A stretch of 64,000 nucleotides of DNA, taken from Larus michahellis (lineage: Eukaryota; Chordata; Aves; Charadriiformes; Laridae). Under the pieces are notes generated by a model, which made no database searches, was not told the DNA's origin, and worked only from the letters and a program-made list of their open reading frames with translations. Made by a program: the position numbers and the translations under genes. The stretch's first letter is position 1, and each line of letters begins with the position of its first letter. The stretch covers positions 169,024,678 to 169,088,677 of the forward strand of contig NC_133897.1 of the NCBI RefSeq assembly GCF_964199755.1, given 5' to 3'. This document shows, in pieces, positions 30,973 to 42,854 of this stretch.

Positions 30973-33900
30973 GACAGAATCCCAGAATCACAGAATCCCA
31001 GAATGACAGGGGTTGGAAGGGACCTCTGGAGATCATCTAGTCCAACCCCCCTGCCAAAGCAGGGTCACTTGTTGACCACCAGCAGGTGGCACAGGAACAC
31101 ATCCAGGTGGGGTTTGAATGTCTCCAGAGACGGAGATGCCACACTCTCTCTGGGCACTCTCTTCCAGTGCTCTGCCACCCTCACAGGCAAGAAGTTCCTC
31201 CTCATGTTTAGATGGCACTTCCTATGTTCAAGTTTGTGTATATTACCTGAACCTTACAGATCATCTAATTCCAACCCCCTGCCATGGGCAGGGACACCGC
31301 CCACCAGACCAGGTTGCTCAAAGCCCCACCCAGCCTGGCCTTGAACACCTCCAGGGATGGGGCCTTCGCAGCTGCCCTGTGCAACGTGTTCCAGTGTCTC
31401 ACCACCCTCAGAGGGAAAAATGTATTTCTCATATCTCATTTCAATCTACCTGCATCCCGTGTGAAGCCATTACCCCTCCTCCTATCACTACGTGCCCTTG
31501 TAAAAAGTTCCTCTCCAACTTTCATGGAGGCACCATTCAGACATTGGAAAGCTGCTATAAGGTCTCCCTGGTGTCTTCTCTCCTCCAGGCAACCCCAACT
31601 CTCTCAGCCTGTCCTCACAGCAGAGGGGCTCCAGCCCCCTCATCGTCTTCGTGGCCCTCCTCTGGCCCTCCTCCAACAGGGCCATGTCCTTCTTCTGTTG
31701 GGAACTCCACAGATGGACGCAGTACTCCAGGTGGGGTCTCACGAGAGAAGAGCAGAGGGGCAGAGTCACCTCCCTCCACCTGCTGGTCCTGCTTCTTTGG
31801 ACGCAGCCCATTATGCCGTTGGATTGCTGGCCTTCCAGCGCACACTGCCCGCTCATCTTGAGCTTCTCATCCACCAGCACCCCCAAGTCCCTCTCCTCAG
31901 GCCTCTTCTCAAGCCATTCTCTGCCCAACCTGAATTTGGGATTGGGATTGCCGTGACCCACGAGCATGACCTTGCGCTTGGCCTGCTTGAACTTCACGAG
32001 GTTTACATGGGCCCTCCTCTCAGGCCTCTCCAGGTCCTTCTGGATGGCATCCCTTCCCTCCAGCATGTCAACCGCACCACACACCTTGGTCTCATCGGCA
32101 AACTTGCTGAGGGTGCACTCAATCATAGAAGCATAGAATTGCTGAGGTTGGAAGGGACCTTTAAGATCATCAAGTCCAACCTTTAACCTACCCTGACAAA
32201 AGCCACTTCTAAACCATGTCCCTAAGTGCCCCATCTACCCTTTTTTTAAACACCTCCAGGGATGGTGAATCTACCACCTCCCTGGGCAGCCTATTCCAAT
32301 GTTTAATAACCCTTTCAGTGAAAAAGTGTTTCCTAATATCCAATCTAAACCTCCCCTGACATAACTTGAACCCGTTTCCTCTCGTCCTATCACTTGTCAC
32401 CAGGGAGAAGAGGTCAGCCCCCATCTCTCTACAACCTCCTTTCAGGTAGTTGTAGAGGCTGATAAGGTCTCCCCTCAGCCTCCTCTTCTCCAGGCTAAAC
32501 AACCCCAGCTCCCTCAGTCGTTCTTCATAAGGTTTGTCCTCCAGACCCCTCACCAGCTTTGTAGCCCTTCTCTGGACACCCTCCAACACCTCAATGTCCC
32601 TCTTGTAGTGAGGGGCCCAAAACTGAACGCAGTACTCGAGGTGGGGCCTCACCAGTGCCGAGTACAGGGGGGATGATCACTTCCCTAGTCCGGCTCACCA
32701 CACTATTCCTGATACAGGCTAGGATGCTGTTGGCCTTCTTGGCCACCTGGCCACACTGCTGGCTCATATTCAGCCGTCTGTCCACCAACATCCCCACGTC
32801 CTTTTCTGCTGGGCTGCTTTCAAGCCACTCTGCCCCAACCCTGTAGCGCTGCATGGGGTTGTTGTGACCCAAGTGCAGGACCTGGCACTTGGCCTTGTTG
32901 AACCTCATACCATTGGTCTCAGCCCATCGGTCCAGCCTGTCCAGATCCCTCTGCAGAGCCAACCTACCCTCAAGCAGATCAACACGCCCGCACAGTGTAG
33001 TGTCATCTGCGAACTTACTGAGGGTGCATTCGATCCCTTCATCCAGATCATTGATAAAGATATTAAAGAGAACCGGCCGCAGCACCGAGCCCTGGGGGAC
33101 ACCACATGTGACCGGACACCAACTGGATTGAACTCCATTTACCACCACTCTCTGGGCACGGCCATCCAGACAGTTTTTTACCCAGCAAAGAGTACACCTG
33201 TCCAGGCCATGAGCAGCCAGTTTCTCCAGGAGAATGCTGTGGGAAACAGTGTCAAGCGCTTTGCAAAACTCCAAGTAGATAACATCCACAGCTTTTCCCT
33301 CATCCACTAAGTGGGTCACCTTATCATAGAAGGATATTAGGTTTGATAGGCATCACCTGCCCTTCACAAACCCATGCTGACTGGGCCTGATCACCCTGTT
33401 CTCCTACATGTGCCGTGTAATGGCACCGAGGAGGATCTGTTCCATGACCTTCCCAGGCACCGAGGTCACACTGACCGGCCTGTAGTTCCCCGGATCCTCC
33501 TTCCGGCCCTTCTTGTGGATGGCTGTCACATTGCCGACCTCCCCGGTTCTCCAGGACTGCTCATAAATGATGCAAAGTGGCCTGGCGAGCTCTTCCGCCA
33601 GCTCTTTCGTACTGTCCATGGCACCGACAAAGACGTTAAACAGCACCGCTCCCAGTACCGACTCCTGAGGAACGTCACTCCTCACTGCTCACCACTTGAA
33701 CATCAAACCCTTAATCAAAAGCCTTCGAGTGCGGCCATCCATCCAGTTCCTTATCCTCCGAGTGCTCCATTGGTCAAATCCATGTCGCTCCAATTTCGGG
33801 ACCAGCATGTTGTGTGGGACAGTGTCAGACGCTTTGCACATGTCCAGGTACATGACGTCTTTTGCTCTTCCCTTATCCACCAACACTGTAACCCTGTCAG

Positions 33901-34234
33901 AGAACACCACCAAATTTGTCAGGCTTGACTTGCCCTTGCTGAAGCCATGTTGACTGTCACCGATCACCTCCAAATATTCCATGTGACTTAGCAGAGTTTC
34001 CAGGAGGATCTGCTCCATGATCCTACTGGGCACAGAGGTAAAACTGACCGGCCCGTAAATCCCCGCATCTTCCTTGTTTCTTTTCTGAAAGATGGGTGTC
34101 ATGGTACCCCTTTTCCAAACAGTGCGAACTTCATCCACAGCCTTTCCCTCATCCATCCACTCAGAGGGTCCCCTTGACAAAGAAGGAGATCAGAGTGGTC
34201 AGGCAGGACCTGCCCCTCATAAAGCCATGCCGAC
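30973..34234 (-). mobile_element. Run of four CR1 LINE fragments, unit 2
   Basis: Pieces at about 30973-31252, 31253-32124, 32125-33629 and 33630-34234, in the order seen at 5592-8845. The third encodes [10 protein letters not shown] and FADDTTLCG on the minus strand. All are broken. Confidence 0.85.
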
Positions 34235-34315
34235 CTCTCGTACGGTTTGTCTGTGTCTGCTGAATGCCTTGAAAAATGCCAATAAAACCAAGTCTTTGGC
34301 CTCTAAGACTGGCAA

Positions 34316-34500
34316 TTAAAAGCTTCCACCAGGGGCCAACTGGACACGTCCTCAAGACGGGGCCATGAAAATGGAGAATTAGGGAAAAGAAAAGACACCC
34401 CACCTCATGACTCACCAGGCTGTGGCATGCAAGAGCTGCTTGCTGAAAAAACACTCTCATGCGCAAAGCCTGTCCCGCTCCCCCACGACCAACATAAAAG
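34316..34500 (+). promoter_or_regulatory. Promoter of keratin gene at 34793
   Basis: cataaaag at 34493-34500, in the variant context ccaacataaaag; box CCCGCTCCCCC. Confidence 0.8.
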
Positions 34501-34563
34501 GCGGCCCAGCGCCTCTCTTCCTCACACACTTCTCCTCACGCCTTATCCTCCACCATCAACAAG

Positions 34564-34772
34564 GTGAGTCTCAACCCCATGACCCTCCTTCTCCTCGCAC
34601 ACCTGGCCCCTCTCCTCCACCACGCTCTGCCCACAGCCTCAACAGCCCTCACGCCTCCCCACTGCCACGCACCCCACAGCCCCACAACAGCCCTCCACAC
34701 TCCCTCGCCCTCCTCCAACATCGACTCTCACACCCCCACCACCCTCACCTTTCTCAAAACCCTCTCTTCCAG
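34564..34772 (+). other. 5' UTR intron, keratin gene at 34793
   Basis: caag|gtgagt at 34564 and ttccag ending at 34772; 209 bp. Confidence 0.85.
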
Positions 34773-34792
34773 GGAAACTCCACACCACACAC

Positions 34793-35107
34793 ATGGCCTG
34801 CAACAAACTCTGCCGCCCCTGTGGGCCCACCCCGCTGGCTAACAGCTGCAACGAGCCCTGCGTCAGGCAGTGTGAGGCCTCCCGCATCGTCATCCAGCCC
34901 CCCACTGTAGTGGTCACCCTGCCAGGACCCATTCTCACCTCCTTCCCCCAGAGCACTGCCGTCGGATCCTCCGCATCCGCTGCCGTGGGCAATGAACTCA
35001 GCGCCCAGGGAGTGCCCGTCTCCTCCAGCGGCTTCAGCTTCGGCTACGGATTTGGCTTGGGAGGCCTTGGCTGCTACGGTGGTAGAAGAGGCTGCTACCC
35101 TTGCTAA
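34793..35107 (+). CDS. Feather beta-keratin, 104 aa
   Basis: Second gene of unit 2, counterpart of 9404. Lys5 ([10 protein letters not shown]) replaces the Asp or Asn found in every other copy; this needs two base changes in the codon (gac to aaa) and turns an acidic or neutral site basic. Arg8, Ile32 and Ser79 are shared with 9404; the tail is [13 protein letters not shown] without Val88. Nine cysteines kept. Confidence 0.95.
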   Translation: MACNKLCRPCGPTPLANSCNEPCVRQCEASRIVIQPPTVVVTLPGPILTSFPQSTAVGSSASAAVGNELSAQGVPVSSSGFSFGYGFGLGGLGCYGGRRGCYPC

Positions 35108-35550
35108 GGGCCCTCACCACCACCCCTGACAACAACCACCCACACCATGGAAGCCACGGCATGGATTGAGGAGGCCTCTCAAGCATGTTCTGGCACATGG
35201 CTTCACCATCCACAGCTCCTCCACTCAAGGCACCAAGCAAGGAAGCAGGGAAGGGGCCAACCCAGACTGTCTGCAACCATGGCCCATGTACCTCCTCCTC
35301 TTCTAACACTTCCTTCTTTCCATCGCCCCTTCTGCTACGTTCACGACTCTCCGCTGCAAGCACTTGCTGTAGAGGCAAATACCACACGGGACCTCCAGGG
35401 TGCTGCTCCTACTGCAGGCCAGGAAGACCTTGATGCTCTGGCAAGACCTAGCTCACACAGGGGACCTTGGATGATGGTCACCCTACCTGCAACTCAGACG
35501 GTCTCTCTCTCGCACTTAGCGCTTCTACCTTTGAACTTCTCTCTTCCCTC

Positions 35551-35556
35551 AATAAA
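35551..35556 (+). terminator. Polyadenylation signal, keratin gene at 34793
   Basis: AATAAA about 444 nt after the stop. Confidence 0.8.
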
Positions 35557-35574
35557 GTTCTTCCGCATCCCAGC

Positions 35575-36006
35575 CTAAGACGCCTCCACTACCTTTCTTC
35601 TCACAAAGTTCTTCCAACCTCACACAACACAAAGGCAGGGCTACAGTGCCCATCGGGGTGGGTGCAAGAGGGCCACCGGACCGGTCTTAGGAACTATGGC
35701 CCCAGCAACAGCAACAGCACAACAGAGGGGGCTTCCAGAACCTCACACAAGCCCTTCACTTAACAAAAGAAAGCCTTGGACAACCTCACGCACTTCTACT
35801 CATGCTCACTTTCTACTCAGCTCTTCAGTTTCTACATGATGGAGACTCCAACACCTCTCTGCGCAGCCGCTTCCACTCTTGGACCACCCTCCCACGGAAA
35901 AAGCCTTGCCTTCTCTTCCAAGGAAATGGCACATCTTTTCAGCTTTCTCCATTCACCCTTGCCCTGTCTGACTCCCCTCTCCTCATTCCCTCCTGACATG
36001 GCTGCA
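35575..36006 (-). repeat. 3' flank with shortened ancient CR1
   Basis: Counterpart of 10185-10797, but about 180 bp is absent at the join catgctcactttctactcag near 35805. Units 1 and 3 have it. Confidence 0.7.
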
Positions 36007-36553
36007 GCTGGGATAGAGTTGACTTGCTCAGCAGCTGGTAGAGTGCTAGGTTTTGTGTTTGCGATGAGAATGGCGTTGAGAGCCCACTAATGGTTTTTGG
36101 TTGTTGCTAAGCACTCAAGGCCTTTTCTGCTCTTCACACCACCCCGCCACCAAGTAGGCTGGGCGTACAGAAAAAGCTGGGAGGTGAGGCGGCCGGTACA
36201 GCTGACCCCAGCTGACCAAAGGCATAGTCCATGCCACATGAGAGCACAGTGAGGGTAGAAAGAAGCGGGGAATGTTCAGAGTTATGGCATTTGTTTTCCA
36301 AGTAACCGTTATGTCTCATGGAGCCCTTCTTTCCTGGAGACGGCTGAACGTCTGCCTGCCTTGGGAAGTAGTGAAGGAACTCCTTCTTTTGCTTTGCTTG
36401 CTTGTGCATCTTTTGCTTTACTTATTAAACTGACATCTCAACGCACAAATTTTTTCACTTTTCTTCTTCGGATTCTCTTTCCCATCCTGTTGTAGTGGGG
36501 AGTGTGCAAGTGGCTGCATGGTTCAGATTGCTGGCTAGCGTGAAACCAAGACA
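36007..36553 (+). mobile_element. ERVL-like solo LTR (fossil), unit 2
   Basis: Counterpart of 10798-11345. Confidence 0.75.
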
Positions 36554-37768
36554 CCTCCCATCCGGGATTTAGAGACATTGATGACATCTCCCCTACGCAG
36601 CCTTTTCTCCTGGCTGAAGAAAATCCCAGCTCTCTCAGCTTCTCCTCAAGGGAAGGATGCTGCAGTCCCTTCAGCGTCTTGGTGGCCCTGCACTCGACTT
36701 GCTCCACCACATCCATGGCCTTCAAAAACTCACAGACTCACTGAGGTTGGGAAAGACACTTAAGATCACTGATTCCATCCCTTAACCTAACCCTACCAAG
36801 TGCCCCACTAAAGCAAGTCCCTTGGGGCCAAGTCTACTGTCTTCTAGATACCTCCAGGGCTGGTGACTCAAATGCTTCCCTGGGAAGCCTATTCCAGTGC
36901 TTGACAACCATTTCAGTGAAGACATTTTTCACCAGTGCCCATTACAGGGGGACGATCACTTCCATAGTCCTCCTGGACTCATGACTTTTGATACAGGCCA
37001 CGATGCTACTGGCCGCCTTGGGCTCCAGGGCACACTGCTGGCTCATACTCAGCTGGCTGTCAAACAACACCCCCAGCTCCTTTTCCAACGGGCAGCTTTC
37101 CAGCCGCTCTTCCCCAAGCCTGTCGTGTTGCATGGGGTTCTTGTGACCCAAGTGCAGGACCCGGCACTCAGCTTTTCTGAACCCCACACCATTGGCCTCC
37201 TCCCATCGATCCAGCCTGTCCACATCGCTCTCTAAAGCGTCTTACCCTCAAGCCGATCCACACACTCGCCCAACTTGGTGTTGCCTGCAAACATTCTGAG
37301 GGTGCACTCGACCCCCTCGTCCAGGTCGTTCGTAAAGATACTAAAGAGAACCGGCCCCAGTACTCAGCCCTGGGGAACACCACCTGTGGTGGCAACAATC
37401 TGGATTTACCTCCATTCACCTCTATGGGCCTGGCCATCCAGCCCGTTTTTTAGCCAGCGAAGTGTACGCCCGTCAGAGCCATGAGCAGGCAGTTTCTGCA
37501 GGAGAACACTCTTGGAAACAGTGTCAATGGCTTTACTAAAGTCCAGTTAACAACATTCACAGCCCTTCACTCATCTACCCACTAAGCGCGTCCCCTTGAC
37601 ATAGAAGGAGATCAGGTTAGGCAAGCAGGACCTGCCCTTCATAAAGCCATGCTGGCTGGGCCTCATCACCTGCTTGGCCTCTATGTGCCATACGAAGGCG
37701 ATCAAGATGATTAGCTCCATAACGTTTCCCAGCTCCCAGGTCAGAAAGACAGACCTTTCTCTCAGCTA
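36554..37768 (-). mobile_element. Two CR1 LINE fragments, unit 2
   Basis: Counterparts of 11346-12560 (ORF2 end to about 36733, then a tailed CR1), both broken. Confidence 0.85.
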
Positions 37769-37973
37769 CAAACTTACAAGCAATGGGGGCATCAAAGTGC
37801 CCACAGGGCACATCAACAGGGTGTGGCAGGCCTAAAGACAGGCTTAGCCAGCCACAAACGTGCCACGAGATGATGTCACTGGAGATACCCCACCTCTCCT
37901 ACGCCTTGGCTGTGACTGCTGAATTCCCTAACACACAGCGTCCATGCACGTCCTCCAAAATACCTACTTGCAC
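37769..37973 (+). repeat. 5' flank of decayed keratin cassette
   Basis: Counterpart of 12561-12765. Confidence 0.6.
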
Positions 37974-38183
37974 TTAAAAGCTACCACCAGGGCCAAGTGG
38001 ACACATCCACAAGACGACAACATGTAAAGGGAGCGTTGTGGGAAGGAAAACACACCCACCTCAGCACTTGACAGGCTGTGGCATGAAAGAGATGCTTGCT
38101 CAAAAATGCAGTCATGCATGAAATCATGGCCTCAGCTCCGCACTCACGTGCTGCGTGCTTGCCTCCAACTCTCCTCAACAAGC
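37974..38183 (+). pseudogene. Relic keratin promoter without a gene, unit 2
   Basis: Counterpart of 12766-12975, including ggctgtggcatgaaagagat and ctctcctcaacaag. No TATA element or coding exon. Confidence 0.65.
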
Positions 38184-38375
38184 TCCACCTTCCCTTTCTT
38201 CCCGTCACACACAGTGCCCAGAAATGGCCTCATCCATTGGCACTCGCCCCATGTAAACAACCCAAAGGCCCTGGCCCACCAGCCTCCCCTGCATGCCGAT
38301 CCCACTCCCCCTCTGTCTCTTGACACACTCTCGGCCTCTCCAGGAACTCGCCTGCTTTTGCACGCTGCCTCATAC

Positions 38376-38830
38376 GCAATCATGGAGGCACTTGGGTTGG
38401 AAAAGACCCTGAACAATCTTGACACCGTTCACCTATGACTAAGACCTTCACCAAAAATCATAGCCCTAAGTCCCACGTCTACACATCCTGTCATAACCTC
38501 CAGGGATGGTGATTCAACCACTTCCTGGAGAAGCCTCTTCCAGTGCTTCATAACCCTTCTGGGATGACATTTTTCCTAGCATCCAATCTGAGCATCCCTA
38601 CGCAGCATTTAAGGACGTTAATTCTTCTCCTATCACGTGTTACTCGGGATAAGAGACTGACACCTATCTCATTACCACCTCTTTTCAGGTGGGTGTAGTG
38701 AGCAATAAGGCGTGCCCTCAGCCTTTTTCTTTCTGCAAACTAAACATGCCCTGTTCCCTAAACTGCTCCTAACAAGTCTTCTTCTCTACATCCTTCACCA
38801 GCTTCGTTGCTCATCTTCAGATATGTCGCG
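38376..38830 (-). mobile_element. CR1 LINE 3' fragment, unit 2
   Basis: Counterpart of 13168-13625. Confidence 0.7.
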
Positions 38831-39055
38831 CCAGAGCCCAGGTTGCAAATTTGCCGGCCACAACTAAGGGGATCCCTACGCAAGAGCCAAGAGGAGCCTT
38901 TGGGGAGCACGACCAGCCTCCCAACAGCACAGGGCTGCCACGATAATGTCCTGCTCTCACAAACAGCCCTCCTCTGCCTGCTTGAACTGCCTCCATCAGG
39001 GACGGACCCAGCGGGGCACAAACCCAAACACGCAGCCTCCGTTCTCCCACCTACA
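38831..39055. other. Unassigned stretch, unit 2
   Basis: Counterpart of 13626-13849; nothing recognised. Confidence 0.4.
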
Positions 39056-39397
39056 ACCTTAAAAACAAAAGGGGCACCAAGACAGCCACAGAGCACACCC
39101 AACAGGAAAGGCCATGCCCAAAGACAGGCTTAGTGAGCTGGCAGCAAGGCAGGGAAGGAACAAGCGCAATGCAAGGCGCAGCGCCTAATGCCTGGCCCCC
39201 CTCCAAAGCCCAGACCAGCCTGCCAGGGCTGCGAGGAAATGACGCCCCCTCTTCACAACGCACCCACAAACCACACCACACAACTGCCACGGCATGAACT
39301 CTCTGATGACACCCCACCTCTCTTATGCTTTGGTCACGTCTTCTGACAACCCTGACGCGTGCCATCAACACAATGTTTAGGGCCTCTACTACTGGCA
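39056..39397 (+). repeat. 5' flank of keratin cassette
   Basis: Counterpart of 13850-14192. Confidence 0.7.
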
Positions 39398-39580
39398 CTT
39401 AAAAGTTGCCGCCAGAGCCAAGTGGACACATCATCAATAAGAAAACATGAAATTGGAGAATTTCAGAAAACAAAGAACACAACCACGTCATTACTCGTGA
39501 GGCTGTGTCATGCAAATTTGTTTGTGGAAAACGCCATCATGCGCCAAGCCTGTCCCGCCCCTCCATGACCAGCATAAAAG
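39398..39580 (+). promoter_or_regulatory. Promoter of keratin gene at 39824
   Basis: cataaaag at 39573-39580; GC box CCCGCCCCTCC; ATGCAAAT variant upstream, as in the gene at 14613. Confidence 0.8.
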
Positions 39581-39643
39581 CCGGCCCAGCGCCTCTCTCC
39601 CTCACACACTTCTCCTCACGCCTTCTCCTCCACCGTCAACAAG

Positions 39644-39803
39644 GTGAGTCTCAACACCCTGACCCTCCTTCTCCTCACCCACTTGGCCCTTCTCCTCCAG
39701 CTCCCCACAGCCCCACAACAGCCCTCCACACTCCCTCGCCCTCCTCCAACACTGACCCTCACACCCCCACGACCCTCCTCTTTCTCAACACCCTCTCTTC
39801 CAG
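39644..39803 (+). other. Short 5' UTR intron, keratin gene at 39824
   Basis: gtgagt at 39644 and ttccag ending at 39803; 160 bp. The left part matches the short intron of 14613; the last stretch, from 39757, matches the gene at 47921. Confidence 0.85.
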
Positions 39804-39823
39804 GGACCCTCCACACCACAGAC

Positions 39824-40138
39824 ATGGCCTGCAACAACCTCTGCAGCCCCTGCGGACCCACCCCGCTGGCTAACAGCTGCAACGAGCCCTGCGTCAGGCA
39901 GTGCGAGGCCTCCCGCGTCGTCATCCAGCCTTCCACCGTGCAGGTCACCCTGCCAGGACCCATCCTCAGCTCCTTCCCCCAGAGCACCTTTGTCGGATCC
40001 TCCGCATCCGCTGCCGTGGGCAATGAACTCAGCGCCCAGGGAGTGCCCATCTCCTCCGGCGGCTTCGGCCTCGGCCTTGGCTACGGCTTGGGAGGCCTGG
40101 GCTGCTTCAGCGGCAGCAGAGGCTGCTACCCCTGCTAA
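39824..40138 (+). CDS. Feather beta-keratin, 104 aa, mosaic gene
   Basis: Third gene of unit 2, counterpart of the 110-aa gene at 14613. From 39757 to 39963 it is identical to 47854-48060, so the N-terminus ([10 protein letters not shown]) and the core start are of the fifth-position type. The next bases (cctcagctcc) follow the 3427/54324 type. The end ([12 protein letters not shown]) is of the 14613 type with Ser98 for Arg. Tail [12 protein letters not shown]. Nine cysteines kept. The pattern fits gene conversion. Confidence 0.95.
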   Translation: MACNNLCSPCGPTPLANSCNEPCVRQCEASRVVIQPSTVQVTLPGPILSSFPQSTFVGSSASAAVGNELSAQGVPISSGGFGLGLGYGLGGLGCFSGSRGCYPC

Positions 40139-40538
40139 GGGCCCTCACCACCACCCCTGACAAAACCCTGACAGCCTGGAAGCCACGGTATTGATGGAGG
40201 ACACATCCTTGGCTCTTTCCTAGCACATAGACCTGCTGTCCACACATCTTTATCTCAAGGCTCCAAGGAAGAGGGATGGGGACAGTCCTTCTCTTCTCCC
40301 ACTTCCTTCTTTGCAGTTCAACTTCTGCTATATCCACTACTCTCCGCTGCAACCACATTCTGACAAGCCAGAGCCCAACAACGAGCTCCACTGTGCAACT
40401 CCCACAGTGGGGCAGGAAGACCTTGCTGCTCTGGCAAGATCTCTCTCACACAAGGGAGCTTGGATGATGGTCACCCTACCTGCAACTCTGACTAGCTCCC
40501 TTGCACTTGGCATTCCTGCCTTTGCATTCTTTTCCATC

Positions 40539-40544
40539 AATAAA
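40539..40544 (+). terminator. Polyadenylation signal, keratin gene at 39824
   Basis: AATAAA about 401 nt after the stop. Confidence 0.8.
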
Positions 40545-40562
40545 GTTCTCCTGCATTCCAGC

Positions 40563-41208
40563 TGAGATGCCTCAGTTTCCTTTTTTGTCACAAGGCTCTT
40601 CCAGCCTCACTCAACACAAAGCCACAGCTACAGAGACCATCGGGGTGGGTGGAAAAGGGACACAGGGCCGGTCTTAGGAACTATGGCCCCAGCAACAACC
40701 ACAGCACAGAGCAGCACAGGGGGGCTTCCAGAACCTGACACAAGCCCTTCACTTACCCAAAGGCTTGGACATATTAACACACTTCCAACCAAGGCTCTGA
40801 CACAACCTCCCCATGCCAGCACGCACTTCACCAACTCTCTTCCGCAGCATGACCCTCTCACCAGCACAGCAGGCAGAATCACAGCAAACACAATCATTCA
40901 CTGCACAAGGAGTCTCTGGAGACCATCTACTTCAACAAAACCTGCTCAAAGAGAGTCAACTCAAGCAGGCACTCCACAGCCTTTTCCAGTCAGGGTTTCA
41001 GTATCTCCAAGGATGAAGTCTCCAACACCTCTCTCTACAACCCCTTTTCACCTGTTAGACCACGGTCACGGTCATACTGAAAAAGGCTGGCCTTCTCTTC
41101 CATGGAAGTGGCACGTCTTTTCAGCTTTTCTCATTCCCCATGCCTCGGCCATGGGCACCCATGACAAGAGTCTGACTCCCCTCTCCTCGTTCCCTCCTGA
41201 CATCGCTT
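40563..41208 (-). repeat. 3' flank with ancient CR1 3' end, unit 2
   Basis: Counterpart of 15370-16015; arm of an inverted repeat with 43317-43938. Confidence 0.7.
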
Positions 41209-41788
41209 CACCTGCGATAGAGTTGACTTTCTCACTGGCAGCTGGTAGACGGCTAGGTTGTGCATGTGGGATGAGAATGGCGGTGAGAGCCCACTACTCT
41301 TTCTGGTTGTTGCTAAGCGCTCAAGGCCTTTTCTGCTCCTCACACTGCCCTGCCAGCGAGTAGGCTGGGAGTGCACAAAAGGCTGGGAAGTGACATGGCC
41401 AGGACAGCTGACCCCAACTGACCAAATGATAGTCCATGCCAGGTGAAGGCGTGCTCGGTATGTAATGCATGGCAAAGATGAAAGAACAGTGTAATGAACG
41501 GACGTATGGCGTTTGTCTTTCCAAATAACTGATGTGCATCATGGAGCCCTTCTTTCCTGGAGACATGGCTGAACACCTGCATTCCAATGGGAAGTATTCA
41601 AAGAATTCCTTGGTTTCTTTGATGCCACTCATGGCTTTTGCTCTACCTACAGAACTATTTCTACCTCAGCACACGCATTTTTTCACTTTTCCTCTTCTGA
41701 TTCTCCCCCATCCTGCCGAGGGGGAAGCGAGCGAGCGGCTGCATGGTTCTCAATGCTCGCTGGGTTTGCACCACTGAAACTCCCATCT
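41209..41788 (+). mobile_element. ERVL-like solo LTR (fossil), unit 2
   Basis: Counterpart of 16016-16595. Confidence 0.75.
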
Positions 41789-41977
41789 GGGATTTAGAGA
41801 CATTGATAACAGCTCATCAATGAACGTGGCCTTGCCTCCTGGCTGAGAAACCTCCCAGCTCTCTCTGCTTCTCCTCAATGAAGGATGCTTCAGTCCCTTC
41901 AGCATCTGGGTGGCCCTGCACTCCCCTTGCTCCACTAAGTCCATGGCCTTCCAGAAATCACAGAATCATTGAGGTTG
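41789..41977 (-). mobile_element. CR1 fragments up to an LTR insertion
   Basis: ORF2 end, then the CR1 tail cacagaatcattgaggttg, interrupted at 41978. Confidence 0.7.
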
Positions 41978-42360
41978 TGTTTTGGGGGAATGCCAGCTGG
42001 CAACAAAGAACCATGCGGCCACTCCCTCACCGCCCCCACAGCTGCGGGATGTGGGGGAGAAGCGGAAGAAAGAGGGAAAACTCACGGCTTGAGATAGGCA
42101 GTTTAACAGAACAGCAGAGGATAGAGGAAATCAAGAACAACAGAACTTGCAGAGGAATGTACAAAAACGATTCATTTATCACCACTCACCAGCCTGACCT
42201 GGGGAGCCCCAAGCCCACTCCCAAGCAGCGATCTCCGACTCCCTCCCCCAGGAAGCTCCCTCAGCTATACAGTGGGCACAGCATCTCATGGCATTGAGTA
42301 CCTGTATCCCGTGGCCAGCTCCTTGTGAAAATTGAGCCTATCCCCAAAGGAACCAGGACA
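41978..42360 (-). mobile_element. ERVL-like solo LTR with 5-bp target duplication (fossil)
   Basis: Minus-strand LTR bounded by TGTCCTGG and AAACA ends (tgttttggggg at 41978, ccaggaca ending at 42360). ggttg precedes it (41973-41977) and follows it (42361-42365), as expected for an ERVL-type insertion, here into a CR1 3' tail. Looks whole as a solo LTR; no internal genes. Confidence 0.85.
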
Positions 42361-42854
42361 GGTTGGAAAAGAGCCTTAAAATCACCAAGTCCAATCCTTA
42401 ACCTAACACTCTCAAGTCCACCAGGAAAGCGTGTCCCGCAGCACAACATCTATGTGTCTTCTCAGTTCTTCCAGGGATGGTGACTCAACCATTTCCCTGG
42501 CCAGCCTCTTCCAGCACTTCACAACCCTGTCGGAGAAGACATTTTTCATACGATCAACCCAGAGTCTCCCTTGGTGAAAAATGAGGCCATTTCCTCTTGT
42601 CCTATCACCTGAAACATGCCATGATGCTACTGGCCTTTATGGACACCAGGGCACACTGCTTGCTCATACTCAGCTGGCTGTCAAACAACACCCCCAGCTC
42701 CTTTTTCACCGGGCAGCTCTCCAGCCGCTCTTCCCTGAGCCTGTAGCATTACAAGGAGTTGTTGTGACCCAAGTGCAGGACCCAGCACTTGTTGAACCTC
42801 ATACCATTGGCCTCAGCCACTTGATCCAGCTTGTCCACATCCAACTTGTGCGTT
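42361..42854 (-). mobile_element. CR1 LINE fragment (continuation past the LTR)
   Basis: ggttggaaaagagcc continues the CR1 interrupted at 41977. Decayed RT end up to the inversion junction. Confidence 0.75.
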
